Shown here: piece after piece, positions 51,182 through 58,507 of the stretch | Position numbering within the stretch: position 1 is the first letter of the stretch | How the letters are laid out: each line of letters starts with the position of its first letter | Source: Paraburkholderia sp. DHOC27 | GTDB taxonomy: Bacteria; Pseudomonadota; Gammaproteobacteria; Burkholderiales; Burkholderiaceae | Reading direction: 5' to 3' | Length of the DNA stretch: 64,000 nt | Assembly (NCBI RefSeq): GCF_003429005.1 | Contig: NZ_QVQV01000008.1 | Span: forward strand, 310,001-374,000 | Notes under the pieces: model-generated | The model's database searches: none | What the model was told of the DNA's origin: nothing | What the model saw: only the letters and a program-made list of their open reading frames with translations | Position numbers and translations under genes: made by a program

Positions 51182-51340
51182 ATGAAGAAAAGACCTTCGT
51201 CCTCGCCGTTGATCCGGCTCCTGCTCGGCGTGATCGCCTGCGCCGCGCTTTCCAGTTGCGCTTCGATACATGGCAGTCCAAACGGTCCTGGCGACTGTGT
51301 GGGACCGCCCGACTATTGCACGCCATTCTTTGGTTCGTAA
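51182..51340 (+). CDS. Small lipoprotein ending in CVGP...CTPFFGS (52 aa)
   Basis: A 52-codon gene from ATG 51182 to TAA 51338-51340. The signal (MKKRPSSSPLIRLLLGVIAC and following) ends in a lipobox, ALSSC, so the mature lipoprotein is only about 27 residues, starting CASIHGSPNGPGD. It ends GDCVGPPDYCTPFFGS, almost the same as the ends of the DUF4148 proteins at 30298 and 30787. The weak site in front (TTGAAATC) makes translation uncertain, but the signal, lipobox and motif together are unlikely by chance. It lies 55 bp after a DUF4148 gene that lacks the motif. Function unknown. Confidence 0.8.
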   Translation: MKKRPSSSPLIRLLLGVIACAALSSCASIHGSPNGPGDCVGPPDYCTPFFGS

Positions 51341-51490
51341 ATGGTGGCTCGTCAAAGGTCCGTTGCTGCGTGCGTCTGTCGTGTTTTAGTTGGTTGTCTA
51401 CGTCACGCATGCATCGACGGATCAACCGTCTCTTCCCTTCCTGCCAGGTCCTCCGCCGGATTCCGCCGTCTCCCCTCTCTGAATTTCGCG

Positions 51491-52957
51491 CTACGACAGA
51501 TTGTGCGGCCAGCATTCGATGGTGATGATGGCGCCACGCTCTTCACCGCCAATGCGCAGTTCGAAGTCGTGCAACCGGACAATCGCCGACACGATGCCAA
51601 GGCCCAGTCCGGTGCCCGGAACATGGCGGGTCTGTTCCACGCGGTAGAAACGGTTCAGCACGGCATGACGCTCGGCCACGGGAATGCCGGGCCCGTTATC
51701 GGTAATCACCAGTTGCGGGCCGCCACGGCTCGCGGTGAGCTCGACACTGACTTCGCCGCCCTGTGGGGCAAACTTGATCGCGTTGTCCAGCAGGTTGCTA
51801 AACGCTTCGAACAACAGCGCACGGTCTGCGTGAATCGGTTCGAGCGGCTGCGTGGTCAAGCGTAAGTTGATGGACTTTTCTTCCGCTAGCGGTTGATAGA
51901 GCTCGTACAGTTCTTCGACGAGCGTCGGCAGCGCCACCGAGTCGAAGCCGCTACGCCGCTGCAACGCGCCGATTTCCGAAATGCGCAGCATCGCGGCAAA
52001 CCGCTCGATGATGGAATCGGCTTCGCTGCGCGCGCCCGCGATCAACGCGATGCTCGTATCGTCACCGTCCGCACGCACGCGCTCGGCGAGGTTGGCCAGC
52101 TGCAGACGCAAACGCACGAGCGGCGTACGCAGGTCGTGCGCAATGCCGTCGCAGGCGCCCTTGACTTCGCTCATCAACCGTTCGACCTCGTCGAGCATGT
52201 GATTGACGAGATGACACAGCATATCCAGTTCGTCACGGCCACCCATTGGCAGGCGTTGAGCCAGGTCGCCATTGGCGATGCGCGTCGTCACGCGCCGCAT
52301 GTCGGCGACCCGGCGCATCTGCCGCAAGCTCAGCAGCAAGCCGGTGCCAAGACTCATGACGAGACATAGCAGGCCGCCGCCGATCAGCGCTTTCGTCAAT
52401 TCCTCACGCACATGCCGCACATCGGCAAGGCTGCGCCCGATCACGAGCTGCACGCCGTTGTCACGAATCTCGCCGATGACGCGCACGGTGGGCGTCGCAT
52501 CGTTTTGCTCCAGCACCAGCGTGCGGCCGGTGGACGCGCTATGCGACTGGCCGGCGCGCTCGAACTTGAGACCGGCGGGGATCGCGACGATATCGCCCGC
52601 AAGGCGCTGCCCGTCGGGCGCGAACAGGCCGTAATAGTTGGTATGGCGATTTTCACGCTCGAGGCGGCGCTCGATGATGGGGAGCAACTGGTCGTCACTC
52701 TTCGAATCGAAGTAGCGCATTTGCCAGCGGATGCCGCTGTCCGCTTCGCGCTCCATCGCGGCGCCGACAGAGTATTCGAGGAAGCCCAACAGGGCCACGA
52801 AACATACGGTGAAAATCGTCGCGTACGCCGACAGCCACCGGAACGTCGTCGTATGCCACCCCTGACCCGCGCGATGCGTGGAATGGGTACCTTGCTGCGT
52901 ATCAGGGGAGATCACGGTTCCGCCTGCTTTGCCAAAATCAAGAGCGGACACGGTCAT
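51491..52957 (-). CDS. Sensor histidine kinase (HAMP, HisKA, HATPase)
   Basis: A 488-residue inner-membrane kinase. TM1 is about residues 43-65 (WLSAYATIFTVCFVALLGFL); a periplasmic sensor domain of about 110 residues follows; TM2 is about 175-195 (ALIGGGLLCLVMSLGTGLLL). Then come HAMP (RVTTRIANGDLAQRLPMGG), the phosphoacceptor helix with ACDGIAHDLRTPLVRLRL (His in H-D-L-R-T-P), the N box NLLDNAIKFAPQGG, and G boxes DNGPGIP and GTGLGLGIVSAI. GAGGAG precedes ATG 52957. A response regulator is normally adjacent but none is visible. Direct repeats upstream (listed separately) resemble sites for an OmpR-family regulator. Confidence 0.93.
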   Translation of the reverse strand: MTVSALDFGKAGGTVISPDTQQGTHSTHRAGQGWHTTTFRWLSAYATIFTVCFVALLGFLEYSVGAAMEREADSGIRWQMRYFDSKSDDQLLPIIERRLERENRHTNYYGLFAPDGQRLAGDIVAIPAGLKFERAGQSHSASTGRTLVLEQNDATPTVRVIGEIRDNGVQLVIGRSLADVRHVREELTKALIGGGLLCLVMSLGTGLLLSLRQMRRVADMRRVTTRIANGDLAQRLPMGGRDELDMLCHLVNHMLDEVERLMSEVKGACDGIAHDLRTPLVRLRLQLANLAERVRADGDDTSIALIAGARSEADSIIERFAAMLRISEIGALQRRSGFDSVALPTLVEELYELYQPLAEEKSINLRLTTQPLEPIHADRALLFEAFSNLLDNAIKFAPQGGEVSVELTASRGGPQLVITDNGPGIPVAERHAVLNRFYRVEQTRHVPGTGLGLGIVSAIVRLHDFELRIGGEERGAIITIECWPHNLS

Positions 52958-53135
52958 CGGCTCCTCGCATGTTGATAGATTGAGAACCTGAACCGGCCAG
53001 CAGCGTTGCCGCGTGAGTAGCGGCAGCAAGCTCGACGCAAGCGACTACCCATATAGTGGAATGTTCCGGCGCATCTACGCGAAGCACACTCGATTTGCCG
53101 CACAAGTGGGATGTCCAGCCGTTCAAAGTGGCCTT

Positions 53136-53159
53136 AGCATTACAATGAGCATTACAATA
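53136..53159. promoter_or_regulatory. Tandem 12-bp repeat, candidate response-regulator site
   Basis: AGCATTACAATG (53136-53147) and AGCATTACAATA (53148-53159) match at 11 of 12 positions. TTACA is thus repeated with a 12-bp period, about one helical turn, the kind of head-to-tail site that OmpR/PhoB-family dimers bind. It lies about 180 bp upstream of the kinase start. The protein that binds it is unknown. Confidence 0.5.
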
Positions 53160-53456
53160 AGGATTCCAAATCTTTAATGTTTCATCTCGCCGATTTACAA
53201 AAGCCCTTTGCAAGACGCCTTTACAAGCCCCTTCAAAGCGCCGTACGCCTTCACTGCCTTTCGGTAACACTCCGGCGGCTGTCAAAGCGCCTACACGTCG
53301 TCATTGCAGCATGTCGTCGTCATGCAAAGTCATGTCGCAATCGCCACAGTTTCCGCATCATATCCTCGCGCGAGTAAACCCGGCGCTGCACAAAGATGAA
53401 AAACCCGTCACATTTTTATGCTTTACATGAAACCGGCTTGCCCAGGTTTGTGAAAT

Positions 53457-53480
53457 CGGTCACATGCTCGGTCACATGCT
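53457..53480. repeat. Perfect 12-bp tandem duplication
   Basis: CGGTCACATGCT occurs at 53457-53468 and 53469-53480. A looser relative (CCGTCACATTTTTATGCT) lies about 50 bp to the left. The purpose is unclear; it is about 180 bp past the stop of the small exported gene on the minus strand. Confidence 0.7.
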
Positions 53481-53660
53481 TTCCTGGCTGTACTAAGTTA
53501 AATTCAAATTGCAGAGCACGGATTCGACGCAAGACAAGTGTTGCGACGCCCCTCGGGACGTCGCAACTCAACTGGCACCGCAACGCCGTGCGGCGTTTAG
53601 ACAATTAGAGAACAGCCACGTAATTAGCCGGATCGAAAAACCGTGGCTGAAAACGCGCCG

Positions 53661-53972
53661 TCACCGGCCGCGAAAAATGTTGCACTGCGGGCCGGCAATA
53701 CATGGCGGCATAGGAGGTGCGCCTGCATCGCTTCGCACATCCGCTTCGCCGCCATACGAGATGTTGGTAATGGCGTGCGGCTGCGCACTGGCCGGTTGTC
53801 CCGCTTCGCTATAGGACATATCAGTGACGTCCTGCACGGATTGGTTGGCGTTGCGCTCGAGCGCCGCCCGGCCGGTGGGTTGCGCACCCATGCTGGCGCT
53901 CTGCCCGTCTGCTGCGCCGGTCGTCAACAGCAGACCGGCCACCGCACACGGCACTAAGAACAGTGATTTCAT
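53661..53972 (-). CDS. Small exported protein with a divergent cysteine-containing C-terminus (103 aa)
   Basis: ATG at 53972 with AAGGAGA upstream. Signal MKSLFLVPCAVAGLLLTTGA, cleavage near ADG. The mature part contains ERNANQSVQDVTDMSYSEAG and HAITNISYGGEADVRSDAGA, two similar short segments (V-T-D-M-S-Y and I-T-N-I-S-Y). It ends PPMPPCIAGPQCNIFRGR. This resembles the C-V-G-P-x-x-x-C-T-P-F-F-G-S endings seen elsewhere in the window, with C-x5-C and an F-x-G ending, but lacks the T-P and final G-S. The frame extends to 54083 without support. Function unknown. Confidence 0.7.
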   Translation of the reverse strand: MKSLFLVPCAVAGLLLTTGAADGQSASMGAQPTGRAALERNANQSVQDVTDMSYSEAGQPASAQPHAITNISYGGEADVRSDAGAPPMPPCIAGPQCNIFRGR

Positions 53973-54603
53973 CTTGACTCTCCTTGCATCCGGTACCCAA
54001 CTTCTGAGTCCGTTGCCCGGCACTCCGCCGTTCTCAATGCCGGCTTCTTCTCGTGCTGTCGACCAGACCGCATTGCGCGGCAAGCGACCGTTCCATCTGC
54101 GTCCTCGACGGACGCCCCCGCCGGGCTACCCTGCGAGCGATTCCCCGCCGCCATCCTTACAAACCGATAGCGAAGGGTGATGAATAAAATACGCGCGCCA
54201 GCCGTTTCCAATCCGGCAAGCCGCCAATCATGCACGCTCCGCAACTTGGTTATAGCTCAAGTTCGCAAGAGGTCAACGCGCCGCGCGGCCACGCGGGACG
54301 GGGCTTTACGCAAGGCCTGCGTACGCGGGCGGCGCATCCTGGCTCCCCGCTTGCGCACGGCATGGGGCCAGGTCAGGTTATATTTCGACGTGGCACGAAA
54401 TCCGCTCAATTGTTACGGAAATCGCGCCTGGGGCGAGAAGCGCCGGTCATCCGGATTCATCGGCGCTTGCGAACGAGATATTGCCTGCCCTGCATGCAGT
54501 CTCGCGAATCATCACTGAATCTCTGACACCTGGCGTACCAGCCCGTTATCTGATGCCACAAACGTGTTCGTTGGCCGACACCGCAGCACTGCCGGAGAGG
54601 TAG
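53973..54603. other. Divergent intergenic region
   Basis: This 631-bp stretch separates the small exported gene from the DedA fusion gene. Open frames of 90-113 codons cover it on both strands, but lack ribosome sites and recognisable domains. No clear repeat or terminator was seen. Confidence 0.4.
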
Positions 54604-56619
54604 ATGGAACACGCGTATCTTCACCTGTTGCATGTGCTCAGCGGATACTCCGGGTGGACGCTCGCCGTCGTGTTTCTCGCCGCCTTTCTCGAAGCGGTTG
54701 CGGTGATAGGCACGTTCGTTCCCGGCAGCACGGCCATGTTTCTGGCAGGCGCACTGGCGGGTACGGGGTCGCTCAACCTAGGCTGGCTGTTCGTCTGCGC
54801 GCTGACGGGCGCCGTTGCCGGCGACGGTCTGAGCTATTGGTTAGGGCGTCGTTATCGCGGCACGATCGTCAAGCTGTGGCCGTTTTGCACGCACCCGAAG
54901 ATTCTCGAAGCGGGCAAGCAGTACTTCGCCAAACACGGTGCGCGCAGTGTGGTGTTCGCGCGTTTCATCGCACCCGTGCGGGCCATCGTGCCGGTCATCG
55001 CAGGCATGCTGGGCATGACCCCGGCGCGCTTCTACCTGATGAACGCGATATCGGCCGTGTTGTGGGCCCCTGCGCATATTCTGCCCGGTGTCGTGTTTGG
55101 CGCTTCGCTGGCGCTCGCCGGAGCCGTATCGTTTCGCCTCGTCGCTGTGCTCGGCATTCTGGTCGGCATCGGCTGGCTCTGCTTTCACGTTGCCCGCGTC
55201 GTGCTGTGGCGCGCACGCGCATGGACGATCCTCTCGCGTCACCGCATCTTCGCGTGGGCGCGCGGTCACGACAACCGCGTGGCCCGCTTCGTGGTGCAGG
55301 TATTGAACCCCGAGCGCGCTGCGATGGGTGTGGTGGCGGGTATCTCCGTACTGGTGTTGTTGTTTGCCGCCGTGTTTTTCAGCGTGTTTCGCGGCGTCAC
55401 GCATGGCGATCCGCTGGTGCAGGTGGACGTGTCGGTGTATCGCTTTCTGCAGTCCATCCATTCACCGTGGGCGGACAGTGTGATGTCCGGACTGGCCACG
55501 CTAGGCAGCGTGCCGACGCTCGCCGCGCTGATCGTCACGCTCACCGCCTGGATGACCTATGAACGGCGCTGGGTTTCGGTGGCGTACTGGCTCGCCACCG
55601 CGGCGTTTTCGCAACTGCTGATCCTGGCAATCCAGTTGTCGGTGCGGCACGCGCCCACCAATTATTCAGGCGCCGACGTCTACGCTTTCCCCAGCAATCA
55701 CGTTGCCGCAAGCGCGATTGTCTACGGCTTTCTGGCGTTTGCGCTGGCACGACGCGTGGGCAAAGTCCAAAGCCTGCTGGTCGCGACCGTGAGCACGATG
55801 ATCGTCGTCGCAGTGGCATTCGCGGGCCTCTATTTCGGGCGCTTTGCGTTTTCCGATGCAGTGGGAGGAGGCGCGTTTGCCGCCATCTGGGTCGCGGTGG
55901 TCGCCTTGACTGCAGTGTGGCGCAATCCCGACCGGCCGAGGTCGCATCCGTTGATGCCCACAGTGGTTGCAGTCGTGCTCGGCCTGAGCGTGCTCATTCA
56001 GATCAACCTCAATCCGCTCGCGAGCGTGCCGCCCAACCAGCAGCAACGGCAGATCAATGTAGTGAGCGAGGCGCAATGGACCGATTCGTTGTGGCGAACC
56101 TTCGCATGCTATCGGTCCGACATGGCCGGCGAACGGCGCGAGCCCATCACCGTGCAGTGGGTCGCGAGTACCGAACAGATCAAGTCGCAACTGGCAGAGC
56201 GCGGTTGGGTCGAAGGTACGCAATTCTCGGTGCGCTCGTTGCTCACGCTGATTGCGCCCGATCCCGCTGCCACCGCCTTGCCTGTTTTACCCAAGCTCGA
56301 CAATGGCCAGCCGTCCGCGCTGGTGTTCACGCGCTCCCGTAACGAACGCGATGAGCGCGACGTATTGCGCTTCTGGCCAACCGGTTATGCGATCGAACGT
56401 CAGCATGGCGCGCCCCCCACGCCTATCTGGCTCGGCTCGCTCGTCCACGAACGCCTGCGTCGACCCACATGGCCATTCAACGTGTTGCGTCCGGACAAGC
56501 AGATGGATCCGCTCATCTCCTCGGAAGGAAAAGAAACAGCGTGGCATGGACTCGAAATTCTGAGCAGCCCCGGTTGCGAAGGCATGCGCGTCACGCTGAT
56601 CGATTCGAACGTAAAATGA
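54604..56619 (+). CDS. DedA-PAP2-LssY three-domain membrane protein
   Basis: A 671-residue inner-membrane fusion. Residues about 15-170 are a DedA/VTT domain: VIGTFVPGSTAMFLAGALAG, LGRRYRGTIVKLW and the F-x-R-F-x-P-x-x-R motif in VFARFIAPVRAIVPVIAGML. Residues about 230-450 form a PAP2-type bundle in which the catalytic motifs are altered: VRHAPTNYSG for K-x6-R-P, FPSNHVAASA for P-S-G-H, and LYFGRFAFSDAVGG for S-R-x5-H-x3-D, so the usual arginine and histidine are missing. Residues about 480-671 match LssY C-terminal domains (TFACYRSDMAGERREPITVQ). GGAGAGG precedes the ATG. DedA proteins move lipid carriers across the membrane; lipid-phosphatase activity here is doubtful. Confidence 0.9.
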   Translation: MEHAYLHLLHVLSGYSGWTLAVVFLAAFLEAVAVIGTFVPGSTAMFLAGALAGTGSLNLGWLFVCALTGAVAGDGLSYWLGRRYRGTIVKLWPFCTHPKILEAGKQYFAKHGARSVVFARFIAPVRAIVPVIAGMLGMTPARFYLMNAISAVLWAPAHILPGVVFGASLALAGAVSFRLVAVLGILVGIGWLCFHVARVVLWRARAWTILSRHRIFAWARGHDNRVARFVVQVLNPERAAMGVVAGISVLVLLFAAVFFSVFRGVTHGDPLVQVDVSVYRFLQSIHSPWADSVMSGLATLGSVPTLAALIVTLTAWMTYERRWVSVAYWLATAAFSQLLILAIQLSVRHAPTNYSGADVYAFPSNHVAASAIVYGFLAFALARRVGKVQSLLVATVSTMIVVAVAFAGLYFGRFAFSDAVGGGAFAAIWVAVVALTAVWRNPDRPRSHPLMPTVVAVVLGLSVLIQINLNPLASVPPNQQQRQINVVSEAQWTDSLWRTFACYRSDMAGERREPITVQWVASTEQIKSQLAERGWVEGTQFSVRSLLTLIAPDPAATALPVLPKLDNGQPSALVFTRSRNERDERDVLRFWPTGYAIERQHGAPPTPIWLGSLVHERLRRPTWPFNVLRPDKQMDPLISSEGKETAWHGLEILSSPGCEGMRVTLIDSNVK

Positions 56620-56744
56620 AAAGCGGCGATCGTCCACGCGAATTCACGCAGCACGGCTAGCGCATCACTTATAGAGCGTGACGCACACGCTCCCCAAGCG
56701 GCCCCACTCGTCACGATGCAATCGTGGCCTTAGGAGTACTGCAA

Positions 56745-57839
56745 TTGATAGAGTTTCCGCAATCGGAAATTTCGACCTGGGGTGGCGCGGTCGTCTTTCT
56801 CAATGTCTTTCTTACTCGTCTGGGTGTACCTATTCCCGCCGTGCCGGTGCTGCTGCTAGCGGGCTCTGCGGTTGCCGGCGGCAGACTGTCCATCTGGTAT
56901 GTGCTGCCCGCGGCAGTCGTGGCCGCTTTGATCGGCGACGGCATCTGGTTCACTGCGGGGCGTCTATACGGTCAACGGCTGATCACGTATTTTTCGCGGC
57001 TGTCGATGAACGTGGGCACGCGCGTACGCAGTGCACGTTCGATGTTCGAGCGTTACGGCGCGCCGATTGTATCGGTGTCCAAATTCATTCCTGGGCTCGC
57101 CATCGCAACCCCACCGTTGATGGGCACCACGCGAGTCGATCCGCGCATCTTCGTTGCCTGGGATCTGCTTGGCTCGTTTCTGTGGGCTGCTTTCTGGTTG
57201 CTGGGCGGCGCGCTGTTTCAAAAGCAGCTCGCGTGGTTCGTGCTCGAAGTGCGCTCGCACGGCGCGACCGTGATCGATCTCGTGCTCGGCTTGTCGCTGC
57301 TCTTTTTCATTTTTCGCAGCATCCAGCGCTGGCGTTTCAGACGCTGGCTGGCGCAGGTTCGCCTGACACCGCAGCAACTCGAATCGGCCATGCGCACCGA
57401 GTCGCCGCCCGTCATTCTGGATGCAAGACCCGATGCCGCCTTCGACGAGGCAGAGCATCGTATCCCAGGCGCGCTGCGACTGGATGCCAGATCGCAGGCC
57501 AGCATCGACGAGGTGTTGCCAACCAAAGACCGGGTGGTCTATTGCGTCTGTCCGGATGACCTCACCGCCATGCGCATCACCCAGCACATGCGGCGGAGAG
57601 GGTTTACGCGTATCCGTGCGCTCAAGGGCGACCTCGACGCCTGGGCGCGCCGGGGTTATTCGCTCGACGCCCTGTCGAGCGGGCTCAATGGCCCCACCCG
57701 CTCCGCGCGGATCAAGGCCGTGCGCGCGGCAACGGGCGCAGCGATCACCCTACGCGGGGTTGCACCCAGAAAGGGCGCTGCCCGCCGGCGGCGCAACCCG
57801 GTTGATAAACCGCCCGCCACTGACATGCCGCCCCATTAG
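56745..57839 (+). CDS. DedA family protein with C-terminal rhodanese domain
   Basis: A 364-residue membrane protein. Residues about 10-200 form a DedA-type bundle: LGVPIPAVPVLLLAGSAVAG, GDGIWFTAGRLYGQRLITYF and VSVSKFIPGLAIATPPLMGT, with K-F-I-P-G in place of the R-F-x-P-x-x-R core. Residues about 225-315 form a rhodanese domain (PPVILDARPDAAFDEAEHRI) with the candidate active cysteine in VVYCVCPDD. The last 50 residues are basic. I chose a TTG start at 56745 because AGGAG lies 8 nt upstream; an in-frame GTG at 56724 is the alternative. It follows the DedA-PAP2-LssY gene after 125 bp on the same strand, so the two may work on the same envelope process. Confidence 0.85.
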   Translation: MIEFPQSEISTWGGAVVFLNVFLTRLGVPIPAVPVLLLAGSAVAGGRLSIWYVLPAAVVAALIGDGIWFTAGRLYGQRLITYFSRLSMNVGTRVRSARSMFERYGAPIVSVSKFIPGLAIATPPLMGTTRVDPRIFVAWDLLGSFLWAAFWLLGGALFQKQLAWFVLEVRSHGATVIDLVLGLSLLFFIFRSIQRWRFRRWLAQVRLTPQQLESAMRTESPPVILDARPDAAFDEAEHRIPGALRLDARSQASIDEVLPTKDRVVYCVCPDDLTAMRITQHMRRRGFTRIRALKGDLDAWARRGYSLDALSSGLNGPTRSARIKAVRAATGAAITLRGVAPRKGAARRRRNPVDKPPATDMPPH

Positions 57840-57941
57840 AGAAGCGGCGGAGTTACGGCCTGATGGCGTTTTTTCATGGGTATTAATACCAGGCAATAAA
57901 GTTCCTAGTTGTAAGTTGTCATTTCCGTGTGGTAAAACGGT

Positions 57942-57976
57942 GTTCCGCGTTTGACCGAGTCTCGGCAACGCGGAAC
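57942..57976 (+). promoter_or_regulatory. Strong hairpin in the leader of the second cold-shock gene
   Basis: GTTCCGCGTT (57942-57951) pairs perfectly with AACGCGGAAC (57967-57976). Inside, CCGAG and CTCGG form a further short stem. It ends 32 nt before the start codon and 25 nt before the ribosome site AGGAA. There is no T-tract. A role in temperature-dependent or autoregulated translation is inferred from position. Confidence 0.6.
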
Positions 57977-58008
57977 CAACACAACGTCTTTTTGGAAAAA
58001 TCAGGAAA

Positions 58009-58212
58009 ATGGCAACAGGTACAGTGAAGTGGTTTAACGATGCAAAGGGCTTTGGTTTCATTACGCCGGACGGCGGCGGTGAAGACCTGTTCGCGCATTT
58101 TTCTGAAGTCCAGGGAAGTGGCTTCAAATCGCTGCAGGAAAACCAGAAGGTCAGCTTCGAAGTGAAGCAAGGCCCGAAGGGCAAGCAAGCGGCTAACATC
58201 ACGCCGCTGTAA
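58009..58212 (+). CDS. cspA: Cold-shock protein, CspA family (second copy)
   Basis: A 67-residue protein that differs from the copy at 48954 only at residue 5 (Thr here, Ile there). Nucleotide differences are mostly synonymous (for example in the GGGCTTTGGTTTCATTACG region), so the proteins are under strong selection and the copies are not a recent duplication. AGGAA lies about 5 nt upstream of the ATG, a better site than in the first copy. The leader carries a strong hairpin (listed separately) and a terminator follows. The role is as RNA chaperone. Confidence 0.96.
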   Translation: MATGTVKWFNDAKGFGFITPDGGGEDLFAHFSEVQGSGFKSLQENQKVSFEVKQGPKGKQAANITPL

Positions 58213-58241
58213 GCAGCAGAAACTTCGGTTTCCGCCTGAAC

Positions 58242-58274
58242 ATTGGCCCGCCTTGGCGGGCCAATGTCGTTTTT
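58242..58274 (+). terminator. Rho-independent terminator of the second cold-shock gene
   Basis: ATTGGCCCGCC (58242-58252) pairs with GGCGGGCCAAT (58255-58265), perfect over 11 bp with a 2-nt centre (4-nt loop in practice), followed by GTCGTTTTT. Confidence 0.88.
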
Positions 58275-58420
58275 GGGCCGCGATATTGTGTTGGGCCGTA
58301 CGCTTTCGCAGTCTTTCGCACCTGTGAGGCACGTTGCCGTTGTGCTGCGTTCGGGCTTTGCTCCCGCTTTGTTCTCGCTTTATTCCGGCTTTGTTTCCGT
58401 CAAGCGGGTTCGACTCTCAA

Positions 58421-58494
58421 GGCGCACTGCTTTGAGTTGCGCAGTGCGCCAGGCCGCGAAAGACGCGCGCCAATGAACCGACGCGCGTGTCTTT
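58421..58494. terminator. Two hairpins past the H-NS gene, possible terminator
   Basis: GGCGCACTGC (58421-58430) pairs perfectly with GCAGTGCGCC (58441-58450). Nearer the gene, AAAGAC(A)CGCGCG-type arms at 58459-58469 and 58482-58494 form a second hairpin ending in TTT on both strands. On the minus strand they follow the H-NS stop by 14 bp. The T-tracts are short. Confidence 0.45.
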
Positions 58495-58507
58495 CAAGCT
58501 GCGTACC

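Larger units (their letters stand above)
52958..53660. other. Long region upstream of the kinase gene with two tandem 12-bp repeats
   Basis: This 703-bp stretch lacks a convincing gene. It holds AT-richer segments and two separate 12-bp tandem duplications (53136-53159 and 53457-53480, listed separately). Open frames here have no ribosome site or domain. The kinase promoter should lie in its left part. Confidence 0.5.

Noticed and set aside
50425..51340. Toxin-antitoxin interpretation of the small gene cluster
   Set aside because: All three products carry export signals, and two are clear DUF4148 paralogues; nothing resembles a toxin or an antitoxin.
54177..54518. 113-codon frame between the small exported gene and the DedA fusion
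   Set aside because: Arg/Ala-rich, overlapped by other frames on both strands, no ribosome site.
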